13,390 nucleotides of DNA from DATESZ01 sp035283845 (GTDB lineage Bacteria; Desulfobacterota; Syntrophia; Syntrophales; JACQWR01), in the NCBI GenBank assembly GCA_035283845.1, contig DATESZ010000147.1, positions 1-13,390 on the forward strand. The letters run 5' to 3'. The notes beneath the pieces are model-generated. The model saw only the letters and a program-made list of their open reading frames with translations, was not told where the DNA came from and did no database searches. Shown here piece by piece: positions 13,189 through 13,390 of this stretch. Made by a program: the position numbers and the translations under genes. How positions within the stretch are numbered: the first letter of the stretch is position 1; each line of letters begins with the position of its first letter.

Positions 13189-13382
13189 TCAGCCGCGCGC
13201 TTTTATTCGTCGGCTGGATAGCTTTGTTGGCTGAAGTTTCCTTGGAGCAAGACGGACGGCCTTGTGCCTGGACGCCATTGAATGGAATGTAAGTCTGCGC
13301 AGATTGCAGAAAGATCACCTCTAAACTTCCGAGTATGTTCCATTCGATGCTTACGCACTTCTTCCACAATAAGGTCTTTCAT
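13189..13382 (-). pseudogene. Small conserved hypothetical protein with a frameshift
   Basis: From an ATG at 13380-13382 the frame reads 59 residues to a TAA at 13203. The first 35 (MKDLIVEEVRKHRMEHTRKF..., DLSAICADLHSIQ) are the well-known start of a small bacterial protein family whose members read D-(P)-IVEEVRxxRxxHxxxF.xDLxAI. After Gln35 the family usually ends with a 'SGxxVVRLPPRK' tail. That tail exists here in another frame (ASRHKAVRLAPRKLQP..., ending at a TGA at 13189-13191), one base out of register after CAATG at about 13277. The gene is therefore frame-disrupted, or the window has a sequencing error there. Function is unknown; such genes often neighbour toxin-like genes. The start lies only 8 bases from the window edge, so its upstream region is not visible. 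Confidence 0.6.
13191..13217. repeat. Inverted repeat CAGCCG/CGGCTG
   Basis: Six-base arms enclose 15 bases between the transporter and the convergent small gene. It may act as a weak two-way terminator, but there is no T-run directly after it. Confidence 0.3.
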
Positions 13383-13390
13383 TTGTTAGC

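Noticed and set aside
13172..13369. Minus-strand ORF of 65 codons near the right edge
   Set aside because: It is out of frame with the family-like small gene at 13189-13382 and shows no recognised motif.
13200..13390. Integron attC site suggested by GTTAGC and TTTGTTGGC near the edge
   Set aside because: The core sites do not fit GTTRRRY/RYYYAAC as a pair, and no integron integrase or cassette array is visible.

Overview
The window reads as a boundary between a decayed accessory island (about 1-6550) and ordinary bacterial chromosome (about 6780-13160). The chromosomal genes (a biotin-type acyl-CoA carboxyltransferase, RNase D, a MOT1-type molybdate/sulfate permease, a radical SAM enzyme) and the style of mobile debris suggest an anaerobic deltaproteobacterium, perhaps Syntrophaceae-like. 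That placement is inferred from gene content only; no marker gene is present.

Layout of the island. Positions 1-1584 hold a plus-strand run of small accessory genes, including a short RadC/JAB-domain protein whose catalytic-position Glu appears to be Gln. A tRNA-like 3' end (1639-1673, minus) and a DUF433/DUF5615 toxin-antitoxin pair (1743-2390, minus) follow. At 2606-2636 is a copy of the last ~30 bases of tmRNA (ssrA) with no tmRNA body upstream. It is a classic tyrosine-recombinase attachment core, and the catalytic half of an integrase lies directly beside it (2650-3402). From there to 6525 lies a mosaic of broken genes: a zinc-ribbon/HTH transposon protein with an internal stop, an unrecognised gene with a frameshift, a truncated IS630 transposase fused to that gene, a possible cysteine-desulfurase tail, and the N-terminal nuclease domain of a type I restriction HsdR subunit. 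This looks like the wreck of a defence-type island.

Layout of the backbone. A divergent promoter region (6550-6777) carries a 13-bp direct repeat, a good TTGACA promoter and a leader hairpin. It serves a radical SAM protein (6778-7773), followed by a metallo-beta-lactamase/GNAT fusion (7904-9298) that ends in a clear terminator. This enzyme pair is the most plausible undescribed functional unit in the window. Convergent to it is a lone acyl-CoA carboxyltransferase beta subunit (9358-10929, minus). That gene shares a divergent promoter region, built on an inverted repeat covering both -35 boxes, with rnd and the MOT1-type transporter (11066-13158), which overlap in a TGATG junction. The right edge holds a small minus-strand gene whose frame is broken by a one-base shift.

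Two palindromic intergenic repeats (7811-7863 and 11943-11984) sit among the backbone genes, and the second has become the C-terminal codons of RNase D.
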